From Gimesia benthica (GTDB lineage Bacteria > Planctomycetota > Planctomycetia > Planctomycetales > Planctomycetaceae): DNA of 64,000 nt. Of the stretch, positions 53,020 through 62,593 are shown piece after piece. Made by a program: the position numbers and the translations under genes. The stretch is taken from contig NZ_CP043930.1 in the NCBI RefSeq assembly GCF_009720525.1, forward strand, positions 4,620,501 through 4,684,500, in the 5' to 3' direction. Within the stretch, counting starts at the first letter, position 1; every line of letters starts with the position of its first letter. The notes beneath the pieces are model-generated. The model did no database searches. It saw only the letters and a program-made list of their open reading frames with translations, and was not told the origin of the DNA.

Positions 53020-54318
53020 ATGTCGACCGTGGCACAGGAAATCGATGCAGAGGCAACCGGAGGCAAAAATACGCGGGTGCTCGCCGCCGGTTTCATCGGG
53101 AACATTCTCGAATGGTACGACTTTGCCGTTTACGGCTTTTTCGCACCCACCATCGGTAAACTCTTCTTTCCCGCTGCCGACGCCCGCACCTCGCTGATTG
53201 CCGCCTTCGGTGCCTTCGCCGCCGGCTTCCTGATGCGACCGGTGGGAGCCGTCCTCTTCGGACATATCGGCGACCGTATCGGCCGCAAGAAAGCACTCAC
53301 CCTCTCGGTCATGATGATGGCCGTCCCTACCATGCTCGTCGGTCTCCTGCCCACCCACGCCGAGATCGGAATCTCCGCCGCCATCCTGATGATCCTGCTC
53401 CGCATGATTCAAGGTGTCTCCGTCGGCGGCGAATACACCAGCTCGTTCGTGTTCCTCGTCGAGCACGCGCCACCGCACCGCCGGGCCTTCTTCGGTGCCT
53501 GGAGTATGATCGGCGCCACCTGCGGTATCCTGCTCGGCTCGGCCGTCGGTGCTCTGATTAATAGTTTCACGACCGACATCCAACTGCAGGACTGGGGCTG
53601 GCGAATTCCTTTCCTCGCTGGTGTTTTAGTCGCCTTTGTTGGTTATTTCATTCGGCACGGTATTCCCGATCAACCCCTGGCGGAAGAGCTGGCCGAACAG
53701 GAACCTATTTCGCCCCTCAAGCAGGCCTGGACTGAACATCGTACGGAAATGTTGCAGTCCGCTGGACTCAACATGATGAACGCCGTCACCTTTTACACCG
53801 TCTTCATCTACCTTTCGACCTGGCTGGTCGAAGAAGTTGGCGAATCCCGCGCCGAAGCCCTCGACATTAATACGCTCAGCATGGCCGCCCTCACCGTGCT
53901 GGTCCCGATCACCGCAATGCTCGCCGACCGCTTTGGACGTAAGCCACTGCTGCTCATCGGCTCGGCCGGCGTCGCGATCCTCTCTCCCGCGCTGCTCCGC
54001 CTGATGCACCACCACAATTTCGCGATGATCCTCACCGGCCAGATCGGCTTCGCTGTCCTCGTGGCCTGCTTCGCCGGGGCCATTCCCGCGACGATCACCG
54101 AACTCTTTCGGCGGGGCGTGCGGGTCAGTGCCGCCAGCATCAGTTATAATATCCCCTTCGCCATCTTCGGGGGGACCGCCCCGATGGTCGCGGCCTGGCT
54201 GGTCAAAGCAACCGGCAATCCACTGGCCATCGCCTGGTACCTCTCCGGCATCGCCGCGATCTCCTTCTGCATCATTCTCACAATCAAGGAAACCAAGGGT
54301 TGCTCACTGGATGAGTGA
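53020..54318 (+). CDS. MFS transporter, metabolite:H+ symporter type
   Basis: 432 residues from the ATG at 53020 (AAGGTGA upstream). Twelve helices. RVLAAGFIGNILEWYDFAVYGFFAPTIGKLFFP and GRRIGRKKAL-like GDRIGRKKALTLSVMMMAVP are signatures of the MHS family (ProP, KgtP, ShiA). GGEYTSSFVFLVEHAPPHRRAFFG is the second conserved loop. It should import an organic acid or osmolyte with protons. Converges on the LamG gene. Confidence 0.9.
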   Translation: MSTVAQEIDAEATGGKNTRVLAAGFIGNILEWYDFAVYGFFAPTIGKLFFPAADARTSLIAAFGAFAAGFLMRPVGAVLFGHIGDRIGRKKALTLSVMMMAVPTMLVGLLPTHAEIGISAAILMILLRMIQGVSVGGEYTSSFVFLVEHAPPHRRAFFGAWSMIGATCGILLGSAVGALINSFTTDIQLQDWGWRIPFLAGVLVAFVGYFIRHGIPDQPLAEELAEQEPISPLKQAWTEHRTEMLQSAGLNMMNAVTFYTVFIYLSTWLVEEVGESRAEALDINTLSMAALTVLVPITAMLADRFGRKPLLLIGSAGVAILSPALLRLMHHHNFAMILTGQIGFAVLVACFAGAIPATITELFRRGVRVSAASISYNIPFAIFGGTAPMVAAWLVKATGNPLAIAWYLSGIAAISFCIILTIKETKGCSLDE

Positions 54319-54339
54319 ACCCGGCAGAGTTGCAGCTGA

Positions 54340-56043
54340 TTAAAGCACCGGCTTGCCCGTCTCCGCGGAGAATTTCATCTTCTGTCCCTTGTGGATTAAC
54401 AGGTAATCTTCCTGTTTTTCCTGGCGGAGGATGTCCAGAAACTGGCCGTCGAAATAGTCTTTACCCGCTTTGAAGAGACTGAAATGGGTCGCGATCGTGC
54501 CTGCATTGAGGGCATAGTCGTAGAAAGCGACTTCATCAATCACACCATTAAACGGTTCGCGGCCGACCAGAGTAGCCGATTGTGCTGAGATCAGGTTACC
54601 GATCACTGCGGGCGCTGCACCGCCGCTGATGATCATCGTCCCCACCGGGAAGCGATGGCTCATCCGCATGATGCCGTCGATGTAAATGGCTTTCTCACCC
54701 GTCCAGCCATTATAGGTGGCGACGATATGATGGGGCTGACCATCGCGCATTTCGGCCAGCGTCGGGCGGCCCTCTTTCCCGTCCAGAGGCATGTCCAGTT
54801 CGCTGTAACCCAGCCCGGACAGATAGAGTCCGAACGAGAGACAGGGGCCATCACCCACCTGCGGAATCTGTGTGATTCCTGCCTTGTCATCATTCTGAAA
54901 GCTGAGCAATATCCGATAGCTGCCATCCTCCTTGCGGAAGATTTCATCGTAATCAAAGGGAGCCTGGGTCTGAGGCGAGTCCGCTGCTTTCCAGTCCGAA
55001 ACCACCAGCGCTTCGACGGTGATCCCGGTGGAGACCGCGTAATCGCCGGTTCCCACTTCCTGACCGCCGCCGTTCCCCAGCCGCAGACTCGCATCGGGAC
55101 GGTTGTTGAACTGAATGGCTCCCGGACCAATCAGTCCCTGGACCCGCAGCGCGTTCTTCCCGGCCTGAACCGGACTCTGGTTCAACACATCGGACAGCGC
55201 GGTCTGGGGCGGCTCATCGAAGTTCCAGTAGAAGCGCGGCAGCCGACCGCGGGGTTTGACCGCGACCTGACCGTCCAGCACATGCACGAACGTCTCAGCC
55301 GCCTCATTCACACTGACTTCGTATTCTGTCCCCTGGTCGATTAACTCGATGCTCGGCGTCTCCAGCCGAAAGAGCGCCTTGCGATCGGAACGCTGCGTCG
55401 AGATACTGCCGGAAAACAGGGTTCCCTGGTCTTTCCGTTCAAAGCCAAACAGGGAAGGGCTGGCCACGTTAATATCTGCACCACCCGAAAAGGCAAACTC
55501 GACTTCGCCCGACGTCACTTTGACCGTGCCTGGCTGGAAGCGATCCGTGACAGCCGGACTGTTCCCCAGCAGTTCCCAGCGGGCCCGTGCGACCTGGTTG
55601 ACGCTGGCGATTTCTTCCGGCGGCGAGGCGCTGTCATCGAAGTAATATTTGGAACGCTGCTGCAGAACCATCTCCGGTTCCCACAGCCCTTTGAAATCGC
55701 CCATCAACAGAAAGATGCCCACCGCGCCCAGGCAGATCGCCGAACAGACAATCGGAATCAGCATCACCAGGTAGCCCCGTTCGACGGGCTCGCTTGTATT
55801 GTCTGCGGCAGGTTTGACGCTCAGCGGTAATTCGGCTTCGGGATCCTGCAATACGCGCGCCTGGGCGGTACCCGCCAGTCCGATGTGCACGAAAACGTAA
55901 TTCAGGTATTCGCGGCGGTACTCGGGATGCGCGGTGAGCAGACCCTCCAGTGTAGCGAGTTCGTCTTCCGTGATGATGCCCGCACACTGGGCGTCGGCCA
56001 GTTCCAGAATCTGTTCGCGGATGTCAGGATCGGGTTGGGTCAC
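54340..56043 (-). CDS. FecR-like anti-sigma factor with C-terminal LamG domain
   Basis: 567 residues. N-terminal cytoplasmic helices (MTQPDPDIREQILELADAQCAGIITEDELATLEGLLTAHPEYRREYLNYV) bind the partner sigma. One membrane helix follows (about 90-112). A FecR-type beta domain (about 155-270) includes VKVTSGEVEFAFSGGADINVASPSLFGFE. The C-terminal LamG/concanavalin-A-like domain (about 285-525) has DGSYRILLSFQ, HHIVATYNGWTGEKAIYIDG and NGVIDEVAFYDYAL. So the sensor part may bind a glycan outside. It overlaps the sigma gene by 4 bp. Typical planctomycete sigma/anti-sigma pair. Confidence 0.88.
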   Translation of the reverse strand: MTQPDPDIREQILELADAQCAGIITEDELATLEGLLTAHPEYRREYLNYVFVHIGLAGTAQARVLQDPEAELPLSVKPAADNTSEPVERGYLVMLIPIVCSAICLGAVGIFLLMGDFKGLWEPEMVLQQRSKYYFDDSASPPEEIASVNQVARARWELLGNSPAVTDRFQPGTVKVTSGEVEFAFSGGADINVASPSLFGFERKDQGTLFSGSISTQRSDRKALFRLETPSIELIDQGTEYEVSVNEAAETFVHVLDGQVAVKPRGRLPRFYWNFDEPPQTALSDVLNQSPVQAGKNALRVQGLIGPGAIQFNNRPDASLRLGNGGGQEVGTGDYAVSTGITVEALVVSDWKAADSPQTQAPFDYDEIFRKEDGSYRILLSFQNDDKAGITQIPQVGDGPCLSFGLYLSGLGYSELDMPLDGKEGRPTLAEMRDGQPHHIVATYNGWTGEKAIYIDGIMRMSHRFPVGTMIISGGAAPAVIGNLISAQSATLVGREPFNGVIDEVAFYDYALNAGTIATHFSLFKAGKDYFDGQFLDILRQEKQEDYLLIHKGQKMKFSAETGKPVL

Positions 56044-56579
56044 GATGAAGCCTCACTCGAAAGTCGACGGCTGACGCATTCGTGCAGCGCCCGCCTCAGT
56101 TTTTTAATTGTTTTATAAATCGCATGCACCGAACAGTTCCCCCGTTCGGCCAGCGTGGCCGCGGTCTGTCGATCGCCGTAATAGGAATCGAGCAGATCCC
56201 GCTCGGGGGACGACAGATTCTCCAGGCAACGGGTGAGTGCCAGTTGACGTTCGCTCTGTTCTTCTGCCATCTGGGACACATCCTCTGCCAGCACGGTCAC
56301 CAGTGCATCGCTGAAAATCAGCCGCTGGTTCTGGAACGTCCGCCGGTACTTGCGAATCTGGTTAAAGGCGATGCCGTATGCCCAGTTCAGAAAACTCCGT
56401 TCCGGATCATAGCGGGGATATTCCTTCCAGAGGATCACGCACGTCTCCTGAAAAATATCTTCCGCAGCCGCCACATCGAGCACCAGCGCCAGAATGTATC
56501 CGTAGATCTTGCGGTCCGACTGGGAAAACTGGCGGAAAAAAGATTCGCTCGATTCAGGATGGTCTGTGGGAGTGTTCAT
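56040..56579 (-). CDS. Sigma-70 family factor, Rhodopirellula/Verrucomicrobium type
   Basis: 179 residues. Region 2: SDRKIYGYILALVLDVAAAEDIFQETCVILWKEYPRYDPERSFLNWAYGIAFNQIRKYRR. Region 4: LSSPERDLLDSYYGDRQTAATLAERGNCSVHAIYKTIKKLRRALHECV. This arrangement fits the planctomycete ECF branch often paired with FecR/LamG proteins. Overlaps the anti-sigma gene (ATGA). Divergent from the PSCyt gene 295 bp away, a natural target. Confidence 0.9.
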   Translation of the reverse strand: MNTPTDHPESSESFFRQFSQSDRKIYGYILALVLDVAAAEDIFQETCVILWKEYPRYDPERSFLNWAYGIAFNQIRKYRRTFQNQRLIFSDALVTVLAEDVSQMAEEQSERQLALTRCLENLSSPERDLLDSYYGDRQTAATLAERGNCSVHAIYKTIKKLRRALHECVSRRLSSEASS

Positions 56580-56874
56580 TTCGTAGTTAAGTCTAACAAT
56601 GGCAGGCGCTTCGGGGAATCATGCTGCAGGTGGAATCGTGATACAGGGCAGCTTGGTTTCTCCTTCTATAATAAATGGCGCTTCAACTCGCCGATTGGTA
56701 CCCGAAAAACAGTGGATCCCGGGATTTTCTTAAAAAGAGGAAAAGTTCTGGTACCAATTCGCACGCCGGCGCGCCATATATAAATGAGGGCCGTTCGGTC
56801 AGGAGCCGCACGTTTCCTCGTATCGTCCCGCCAGAGAATTGACTCACCCTCTGAGAATAGATTGAATCGCCTGC

Positions 56875-59862
56875 ATGTGCTCTCTCATTTCACGGAATCT
56901 GAAATTCGCACTCTCCCTGGTCTGCTGCCTGCCGATCATCGCGGCACCGACAGCTGCTGCTGAACCCGATTTTGAGAAAGACGTGCTCCCCCTCTTTCAG
57001 AAGCACTGCATCCGCTGTCATAACGAAAGCACGAAAGATGGCGGTCTGTCACTGGAAACTAAACAGAGCGCGCTCAAAGGGGGCGAGAATGTGCGGGTGA
57101 TCGTCCCCGGCGTCGCCGCGGAAAGCATGCTGCTCGATTACGTCACCGGCCCCGAACCGGAGATGCCCAAAAAGGGAGCGCCACTCAACGAACAGGAAAT
57201 CGCCACGCTGCGTAACTGGATCAAAGCAGGCGCAGTCTGGCCACCGGAACTGCGGATTCGCGAAGCCCAGCTCACCGCGAAAGACTGGTGGTCGTTTCAG
57301 CCATTGGAAAAACCAGCATTACCAGAGTTGACTGATAAAGAACGCGCGCTGGTGCGGACTCCCGTCGATGCCTTTCTGCTGGCCCGCCTGCGGAAAGAGG
57401 GACTCACGTTCTCCCCACTCGCCGATCGTCGGACCCTGATCCGTCGTATTTATTATGATCTGACCGGCCTGCCTCCTACGCCGACCGAAATCGACTCCTT
57501 CGTTAACGACCCCGATCCGCGGGCTTATGAAAAACTCGTCGATAAGCTGCTCGCTTCCCCCCGTTACGGAGAACGCTGGGCGCGGCACTGGCTGGACGTG
57601 GTCCACTACGCCGACACGCACGGCTACGACAAAGACAAGCTCCGCGAAAATGCCTGGCCGTATCGGGATTATGTCATCCGGGCTCTGAATGAAGACAAGC
57701 CTTACGCACAGTTCATTCAGCAGCAGATTGCCGGCGATGTGATTAACCCGCATTCACCAGACGGCGTGCCCGCGACCGGCTTCATCGTCGCAGGCCCCTT
57801 TGACTGGGTGGGCCAGATCGAAATCAGTGAAAACCTGATCGAAAAGAAAATCACCCGCAACCTCGACCGCGACGATATGGTGGCGACCGTCCTGAATACC
57901 ACGGTCAGCCTCACGGTGCAGTGTGCCCGCTGTCACAATCACAAATTCGATCCCATCTCCCAGGCAGACTATTACGGTCTGCAGGCCGTCTTCGCCGGCA
58001 TCGACCGGGCCGAACGTTCCTTTGATCCGGATCCCGAAACCGCCCGGAAACGTCAGACTCTGCTGACCGAACACGCCCGCGTTCAGAAACTCCACCAGGA
58101 CCTCGACACAGCGATCCGAAAGCGAGGCGGGGCAGAACTGAAACGCATGGAAGCCGAACTCAAACAGGCACAGGAAGCCAAAGCAGGGCAGGGCGTCGCC
58201 TTTGGTTATCACAGTAAAATTGAAAAGTCCGACCAGGCAGCCAAGTGGGTGCAGCTCAACTTCAAGCAGCCGGTCTCCGCCGAGAAAATCACGCTGATGC
58301 CCGCCTTTGATAATTACAACAACATCGGTGCCGGCTTCGGATTCCCGCGACGCTTCAAACTGGAAATCTCAGACACCCCGGATTTCAAAGTATCCACCAT
58401 CATTGCTGACCAGACCCGCGAAGATTACACGAACCCCGGCACAAAACCTTTGCACTTCGATCTGAAGGGCCAGAAAATTCAGTATCTCAGACTGACGGCC
58501 ACGAAACTTGCCCCCCGCTCGAATGATTTCATTTTCGCACTCGGAGAAATTCAGGTCCTCGCACAGGACGAACGGAACCTTGCCGCTCAGGCCCAGGTCA
58601 CCTCGCTGGATTCCATCGAAGCACCTCCCCGCTGGTCCCGTAAAAATCTGATCGACGGTAAATTTTATCAAAGCCTCGATTCCAATCAGGATCTCGCACA
58701 ACTCAAACAGAAACGAGATGACCTGCTGGCCAGTCTGTCGTCCGAGGAAGAGAAACAGTCACTCCGCGACTGGTCCGCTAAAATCAAACGCGTGCAGTCT
58801 GAGCTCGGTAAACTTCCCCAGCAGAAAAAGGTCTTCGCTGCGGCCACCGATTTTCCCCGTCGCGGAAATTTCCGTCCGACGGAAGGCGAACCGCGTCCGG
58901 TCTTCTTGCTGAGTCGCGGCAGCGAAAAAGCACCGATACGCGAAGTGGAACCCGCCGTCCCCGGTCTGATTGAAGGCCTGGGGCAGAACCTGCATCTGCC
59001 CGATCCAGGAGACGAAGGCGCCCGCCGGGCAGCGCTGGCCCACTGGATTATCAGCCCCCGCAATCCGCTCACCTGGCGTTCCATCGTGAACCGCGTCTGG
59101 CTGTATCACTTCGGCAAAGGGATCGTCGAGACCCCCAACGACTTCGGTCGCATGGGCGCGAAACCCACGCATCCGGAATTGCTGGATTATCTCGCCAGTC
59201 GCTTCCGCGATGAAGGCCAGTCACTGAAACAACTGCACCGCTGGATCGTCCTCAGCACCGCTTATCAACAGTCTTCACAAGCCAACGAGCAGGGCGCCCG
59301 GATCGACGGTGACAATCGTCTGCTCTGGCGGATGAATCGACGCAAACTGGAAGCCGAGGCCATTCGCGACGCCGTACTGCAGATCAGCGGCAAGCTCGAT
59401 CTCAACATGTACGGACCCGGAGATCGCCTGTTCGTCCTCGAAAAACCACAGCACTCGCCGCATTACCTCTACCAGAAATACGATCCCAAAACAGCAGAGA
59501 CACACCGTCGTTCGATTTACCGCTTCATCGTCCGTTCCGTCCCCGATCCTTTTATGGAATCGCTCGACTGTGCCGATCCCTCGCAGATCACTCCCAAACG
59601 CATCCAGACACTGACCGCCCTGCAGGCACTCGCACTGCTCAACGATCAGTTCATGGTCAGCATGTCCGGGTTCTTCGCAGAGCAGGTCAAAGGCGATAAA
59701 CGCGAACTGAAAACGCAGGTGTCCCGCGCATTCGAAACTGCACTGGGCAGAGCTCCCACGTCGGACGAGGTGAAGCTGCTCGTCGAAGTGGGTAAGCAGC
59801 ACGGGCTGGCCAATGTCTGTCGCCTGATTCTCAACAGCAACGAATTTATCTTTATCGATTAA
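56875..59862 (+). CDS. PSCyt1/DUF1549/DUF1553 secreted cytochrome-like protein
   Basis: 995 residues with signal peptide (1-29). PSCyt1 haem site C45-I-R-C48-H49 near the N-terminus. DUF1549 follows (about 150-370: TPVDAFLLARLRKEGLTF, YDLTGLPPTPTEIDSF, GERWARHWLDVVHYADTHGYDKDK) with a second CxxCH, C350-A-R-C353-H354. A discoidin-like beta insertion spans about 450-570 (WVQLNFKQPVSAEKITLMP). DUF1553 (about 705-980) has NPLTWRSIVNRVWLYHFGKGIVETPNDFGRMG and NEFIFID at the end. Function unknown; thought to act with the DUF1501 partner in polymer or sulfated-glycan breakdown. Confidence 0.92.
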   Translation: MCSLISRNLKFALSLVCCLPIIAAPTAAAEPDFEKDVLPLFQKHCIRCHNESTKDGGLSLETKQSALKGGENVRVIVPGVAAESMLLDYVTGPEPEMPKKGAPLNEQEIATLRNWIKAGAVWPPELRIREAQLTAKDWWSFQPLEKPALPELTDKERALVRTPVDAFLLARLRKEGLTFSPLADRRTLIRRIYYDLTGLPPTPTEIDSFVNDPDPRAYEKLVDKLLASPRYGERWARHWLDVVHYADTHGYDKDKLRENAWPYRDYVIRALNEDKPYAQFIQQQIAGDVINPHSPDGVPATGFIVAGPFDWVGQIEISENLIEKKITRNLDRDDMVATVLNTTVSLTVQCARCHNHKFDPISQADYYGLQAVFAGIDRAERSFDPDPETARKRQTLLTEHARVQKLHQDLDTAIRKRGGAELKRMEAELKQAQEAKAGQGVAFGYHSKIEKSDQAAKWVQLNFKQPVSAEKITLMPAFDNYNNIGAGFGFPRRFKLEISDTPDFKVSTIIADQTREDYTNPGTKPLHFDLKGQKIQYLRLTATKLAPRSNDFIFALGEIQVLAQDERNLAAQAQVTSLDSIEAPPRWSRKNLIDGKFYQSLDSNQDLAQLKQKRDDLLASLSSEEEKQSLRDWSAKIKRVQSELGKLPQQKKVFAAATDFPRRGNFRPTEGEPRPVFLLSRGSEKAPIREVEPAVPGLIEGLGQNLHLPDPGDEGARRAALAHWIISPRNPLTWRSIVNRVWLYHFGKGIVETPNDFGRMGAKPTHPELLDYLASRFRDEGQSLKQLHRWIVLSTAYQQSSQANEQGARIDGDNRLLWRMNRRKLEAEAIRDAVLQISGKLDLNMYGPGDRLFVLEKPQHSPHYLYQKYDPKTAETHRRSIYRFIVRSVPDPFMESLDCADPSQITPKRIQTLTALQALALLNDQFMVSMSGFFAEQVKGDKRELKTQVSRAFETALGRAPTSDEVKLLVEVGKQHGLANVCRLILNSNEFIFID

Positions 59863-59881
59863 CACACAGGAAAGTCATCTC

Positions 59882-61330
59882 ATGGATCGTCGTGAATTTC
59901 TGCTGCATGCAGGCGGGGGACTGGGAAGCATCGCCCTGGCGTCGCTGCTCAAACAGGAACAACTGCTGAGCGCTGCCCCTGCCGGAACGCACGTCCTGCA
60001 TCATCCGCCCCGTGCCAAACGAGTGGTCCAGCTCTACATGTCGGGAGCCGCGAGTCAGTGTGATACGTTCGATTACAAACCCGAACTCATCAAAGACAAT
60101 GGCAACGAATGGGACCCTGGAGAAAAAGTGCAGCTGTTTCAGTCCTCGCCGGGCAAGACGATGCAGGCACCCTGGAAGTGGAAACAGTACGGCGAATCGG
60201 GGAAGTGGCTCAACGAATGTGTCGCCCCCCTGGGCGCCTGTGTTGACGACATGGCCTTCATTCACAATATGGTCAGCAAGTCGAACGTTCACGGCCCGGC
60301 GACTTTCATGCAGGCCACCGGTTTTATTCTTCCCGGCTTTCCCGGCATGGGGGCCTGGATCAGCTACGGTCTGGGTAGCATGACCGATAACCTGCCGACG
60401 TTCGTTGTGCTCCCCGATCCGCGCGGCTTCGCACCAAATGGCGCCGCCAACTGGTCCGCCGGCTTCCTGCCCGCCAGTAACCAGGGCACCATGATTCGTC
60501 CCAATTCCAGAACGCCCATCGCCAACCTGTTCCCATCCAACAATGATTTCATCACCCGCCAGAGCGATCGTGATGTGCTCGCAGCACTGAAACAGCTCAA
60601 CCAGAAACATGAAGAACAACGAACCGGTGATTCGCGGCTGAATGCCCGCATCAAGTCTTATGAACTGGCCGCGAAAATGCAGCTGCAGGCACCCGAAGTA
60701 CTCGACCTGTCCGGCGAGACTAAGAGCACGCTCAACCTGTATGGTCTCGACTCGGTCGACTTTGAAGTCCAGGAAGGCATCAGCGAGGCCGCTGAGATCG
60801 CCTACTTCGGTCGCAACTGTCTGGTAGCCCGGCGACTGCTGGAGCAGGGCGTCCGTTTCGTGCAGATCTGGTCGGGCGCGGACAACGGCTTCCCTCGGCG
60901 CAACTGGGATTCGCATGAAGATATCAAACGCGATCACTGGCCTTTAGGCCGGGGCATGTCCATCGGAGCTGCAGCGTTGATTCAGGATCTGAAGCAGAGG
61001 GGCATGCTCGACGATACGATTATTCTCTGGACGACCGAGTTCGGCAGAATGCCCTGCAGCCAGGGGAGCAAAGGCCGCGACCACAATCCGTTCGTCTTCA
61101 CCAACTGGCTGTCGGGAGGCGGCATCAAAGGGGGCATGACTTATGGCGAGTCCGATCAGTGGTCCTTCAAACCCGCCGATCCAGCCAACCCCACGATGTG
61201 CTACGACGTGCATGCGACAATTCTGCAGCTGCTGGGCATCGATCACGAAAAGCTGACGTTCCGACACAATGGGATCGACCGCCGCCTGACCGACGTGCAT
61301 GGTCATGTGATTAAAGAGATCATCGCCTGA
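59882..61330 (+). CDS. DUF1501 protein, Tat-exported
   Basis: 482 residues. Starts MDRREFLLHAGGGLGSIALASLL, a twin-arginine signal with the RR-x-F-L motif. The body has AKRVVQLYMSGAASQCDTFDYKP, GKWLNECVAPLGACVDDMAFIHNM and TEFGRMPCSQGSKGRDHNPFVFTNWLSGGGIKGGMTYGESD, the DUF1501 (alkaline-phosphatase-fold, sulfatase-like) signature. It follows the PSCyt gene by 19 bp with its own AGGAAA site; the pair is a standard planctomycete unit. Folded before export, which may reflect a bound metal. Confidence 0.92.
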   Translation: MDRREFLLHAGGGLGSIALASLLKQEQLLSAAPAGTHVLHHPPRAKRVVQLYMSGAASQCDTFDYKPELIKDNGNEWDPGEKVQLFQSSPGKTMQAPWKWKQYGESGKWLNECVAPLGACVDDMAFIHNMVSKSNVHGPATFMQATGFILPGFPGMGAWISYGLGSMTDNLPTFVVLPDPRGFAPNGAANWSAGFLPASNQGTMIRPNSRTPIANLFPSNNDFITRQSDRDVLAALKQLNQKHEEQRTGDSRLNARIKSYELAAKMQLQAPEVLDLSGETKSTLNLYGLDSVDFEVQEGISEAAEIAYFGRNCLVARRLLEQGVRFVQIWSGADNGFPRRNWDSHEDIKRDHWPLGRGMSIGAAALIQDLKQRGMLDDTIILWTTEFGRMPCSQGSKGRDHNPFVFTNWLSGGGIKGGMTYGESDQWSFKPADPANPTMCYDVHATILQLLGIDHEKLTFRHNGIDRRLTDVHGHVIKEIIA

Positions 61331-61368
61331 AACAGCCCGCAAATTCGATTACGACTTGTCGGGCGCAT

Positions 61369-61402
61369 AAAAAAAGAGTGACCGGTCATTGACCGGCCAC
61401 TC
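61369..61402 (-). terminator. Terminator of last DUF1559-type gene
   Basis: Stem GAGTGACCGGTCA / TGACCGGCCACTC (61376-61388, 61390-61402); on the minus strand it is followed by TTTTTTT (61375-61369). Confidence 0.85.
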
Positions 61403-61435
61403 GTAACATCTCTTATTCAGGTGATGCTTCGAAGC

Positions 61436-62593
61436 TTATTCGAAGTTACCTTTAGTCAGCTGAGCATCCAGCCAGGGACCGGAGAAGCACTCAGAAGGAC
61501 GCAGTTCAACAGTGGCGTCGGTGTATCCAGAACCACCTGAAGCAGAACCGGTGAAACCGGGGTTCAGGAAGCCGTCACCGTTCAGGTCAACTATTGCTTT
61601 CACACTTCCGTCAGCCATCAGGATGTTGCAGATCTTGTTAGATCCACGGCCGTGCCATGCGTACCAGTCACGAGAATCCTGCAGCCAGAGGAAAGTATCT
61701 GGGCCGGGAGTACCAGCACGGTTGGGGTCGGGCAGTTCAGCAGGAATTGCTCCGACAACATTGGTACCAGCGGGCATCAGAGTGATGGCACCACCAGTTC
61801 CTGCAGTTGCATCCCAGCGGCCGGGACCGTCGTTGAAAGATTCAGCCAGACGCTCACCAGCGTCAACGAATCCGGGAATGGAGTTAGACAGAACAGCTTC
61901 GCCGACGTCACCAGGAGCTCCACAACCCATGAAAGCGACAGCTGAAGAAGCGACGCGGGAAGAATCCAGACGACGGATGGTCAAGGGACCCAGACTTCCG
62001 CCGAAACCTTTCAGACCGGATGAAGTTACGCCTGCAGAAGTCTTGGCTCCAGAACGTACGAGGAACCAGCTGGATGCGTAGTTCGTTCCGTAACCATCTT
62101 CCAGAAGTTTAGCAACCTGTAAGATACGGGCAGGGGTACCTTCTGTACCGGAAGTCCAGGTCGCACAGACACCATCACTCAGACGTGACAGTGGAGCAGA
62201 GTCTTTGTTACTGGTGTTGGCCACACCGATCATGTCGTTCAGTTTTTCTGAACCGAGCAGAGTCGATGAAGGGCACAGCATCTTCTGAGGAAGACCGGCA
62301 CCACTGTTGACCATGTCAGCCACCCAGCCCCAGGTGTCAGGGCATCCGTCACGACGGAAGTCGTAAGCACCGGTGCAGTAGCGACCGCTGGGGTCAGTTG
62401 ATGCGAAGGCGTGCATGGAAAGACCAAACTGACGCAGGTTGCTCTTACACTGTGAAGAGCGGGCAGATTCGCGGGCTGCAAAAACAGCTGGGATCAGCAG
62501 GGCAGCCAGCAGAGCGATGATCGAGATCACCACCAGAAGTTCGATCAGGGTAAAACCTGAGCGTTTCAGATTACGAGCACGTGATTTTTTCAT
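61436..62593 (-). CDS. DUF1559-type prepilin-like protein with calcium-loop-like C-terminus (copy 4)
   Basis: 385 residues. [55 protein letters not shown] is the prepilin start. The late His-DG motif is [25 protein letters not shown], with 13 residues in place of 9 between His and DG. It is followed by [12 protein letters not shown], a D-x-N-x-D-G loop like those of EF-hands, and a Gly/Ser linker. AGGAAC precedes the ATG. Codon use looks like a highly expressed gene (many CGT, GGT and AAG-poor choices). Single-gene unit. Confidence 0.85.
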   Translation of the reverse strand: MKKSRARNLKRSGFTLIELLVVISIIALLAALLIPAVFAARESARSSQCKSNLRQFGLSMHAFASTDPSGRYCTGAYDFRRDGCPDTWGWVADMVNSGAGLPQKMLCPSSTLLGSEKLNDMIGVANTSNKDSAPLSRLSDGVCATWTSGTEGTPARILQVAKLLEDGYGTNYASSWFLVRSGAKTSAGVTSSGLKGFGGSLGPLTIRRLDSSRVASSAVAFMGCGAPGDVGEAVLSNSIPGFVDAGERLAESFNDGPGRWDATAGTGGAITLMPAGTNVVGAIPAELPDPNRAGTPGPDTFLWLQDSRDWYAWHGRGSNKICNILMADGSVKAIVDLNGDGFLNPGFTGSASGGSGYTDATVELRPSECFSGPWLDAQLTKGNFE

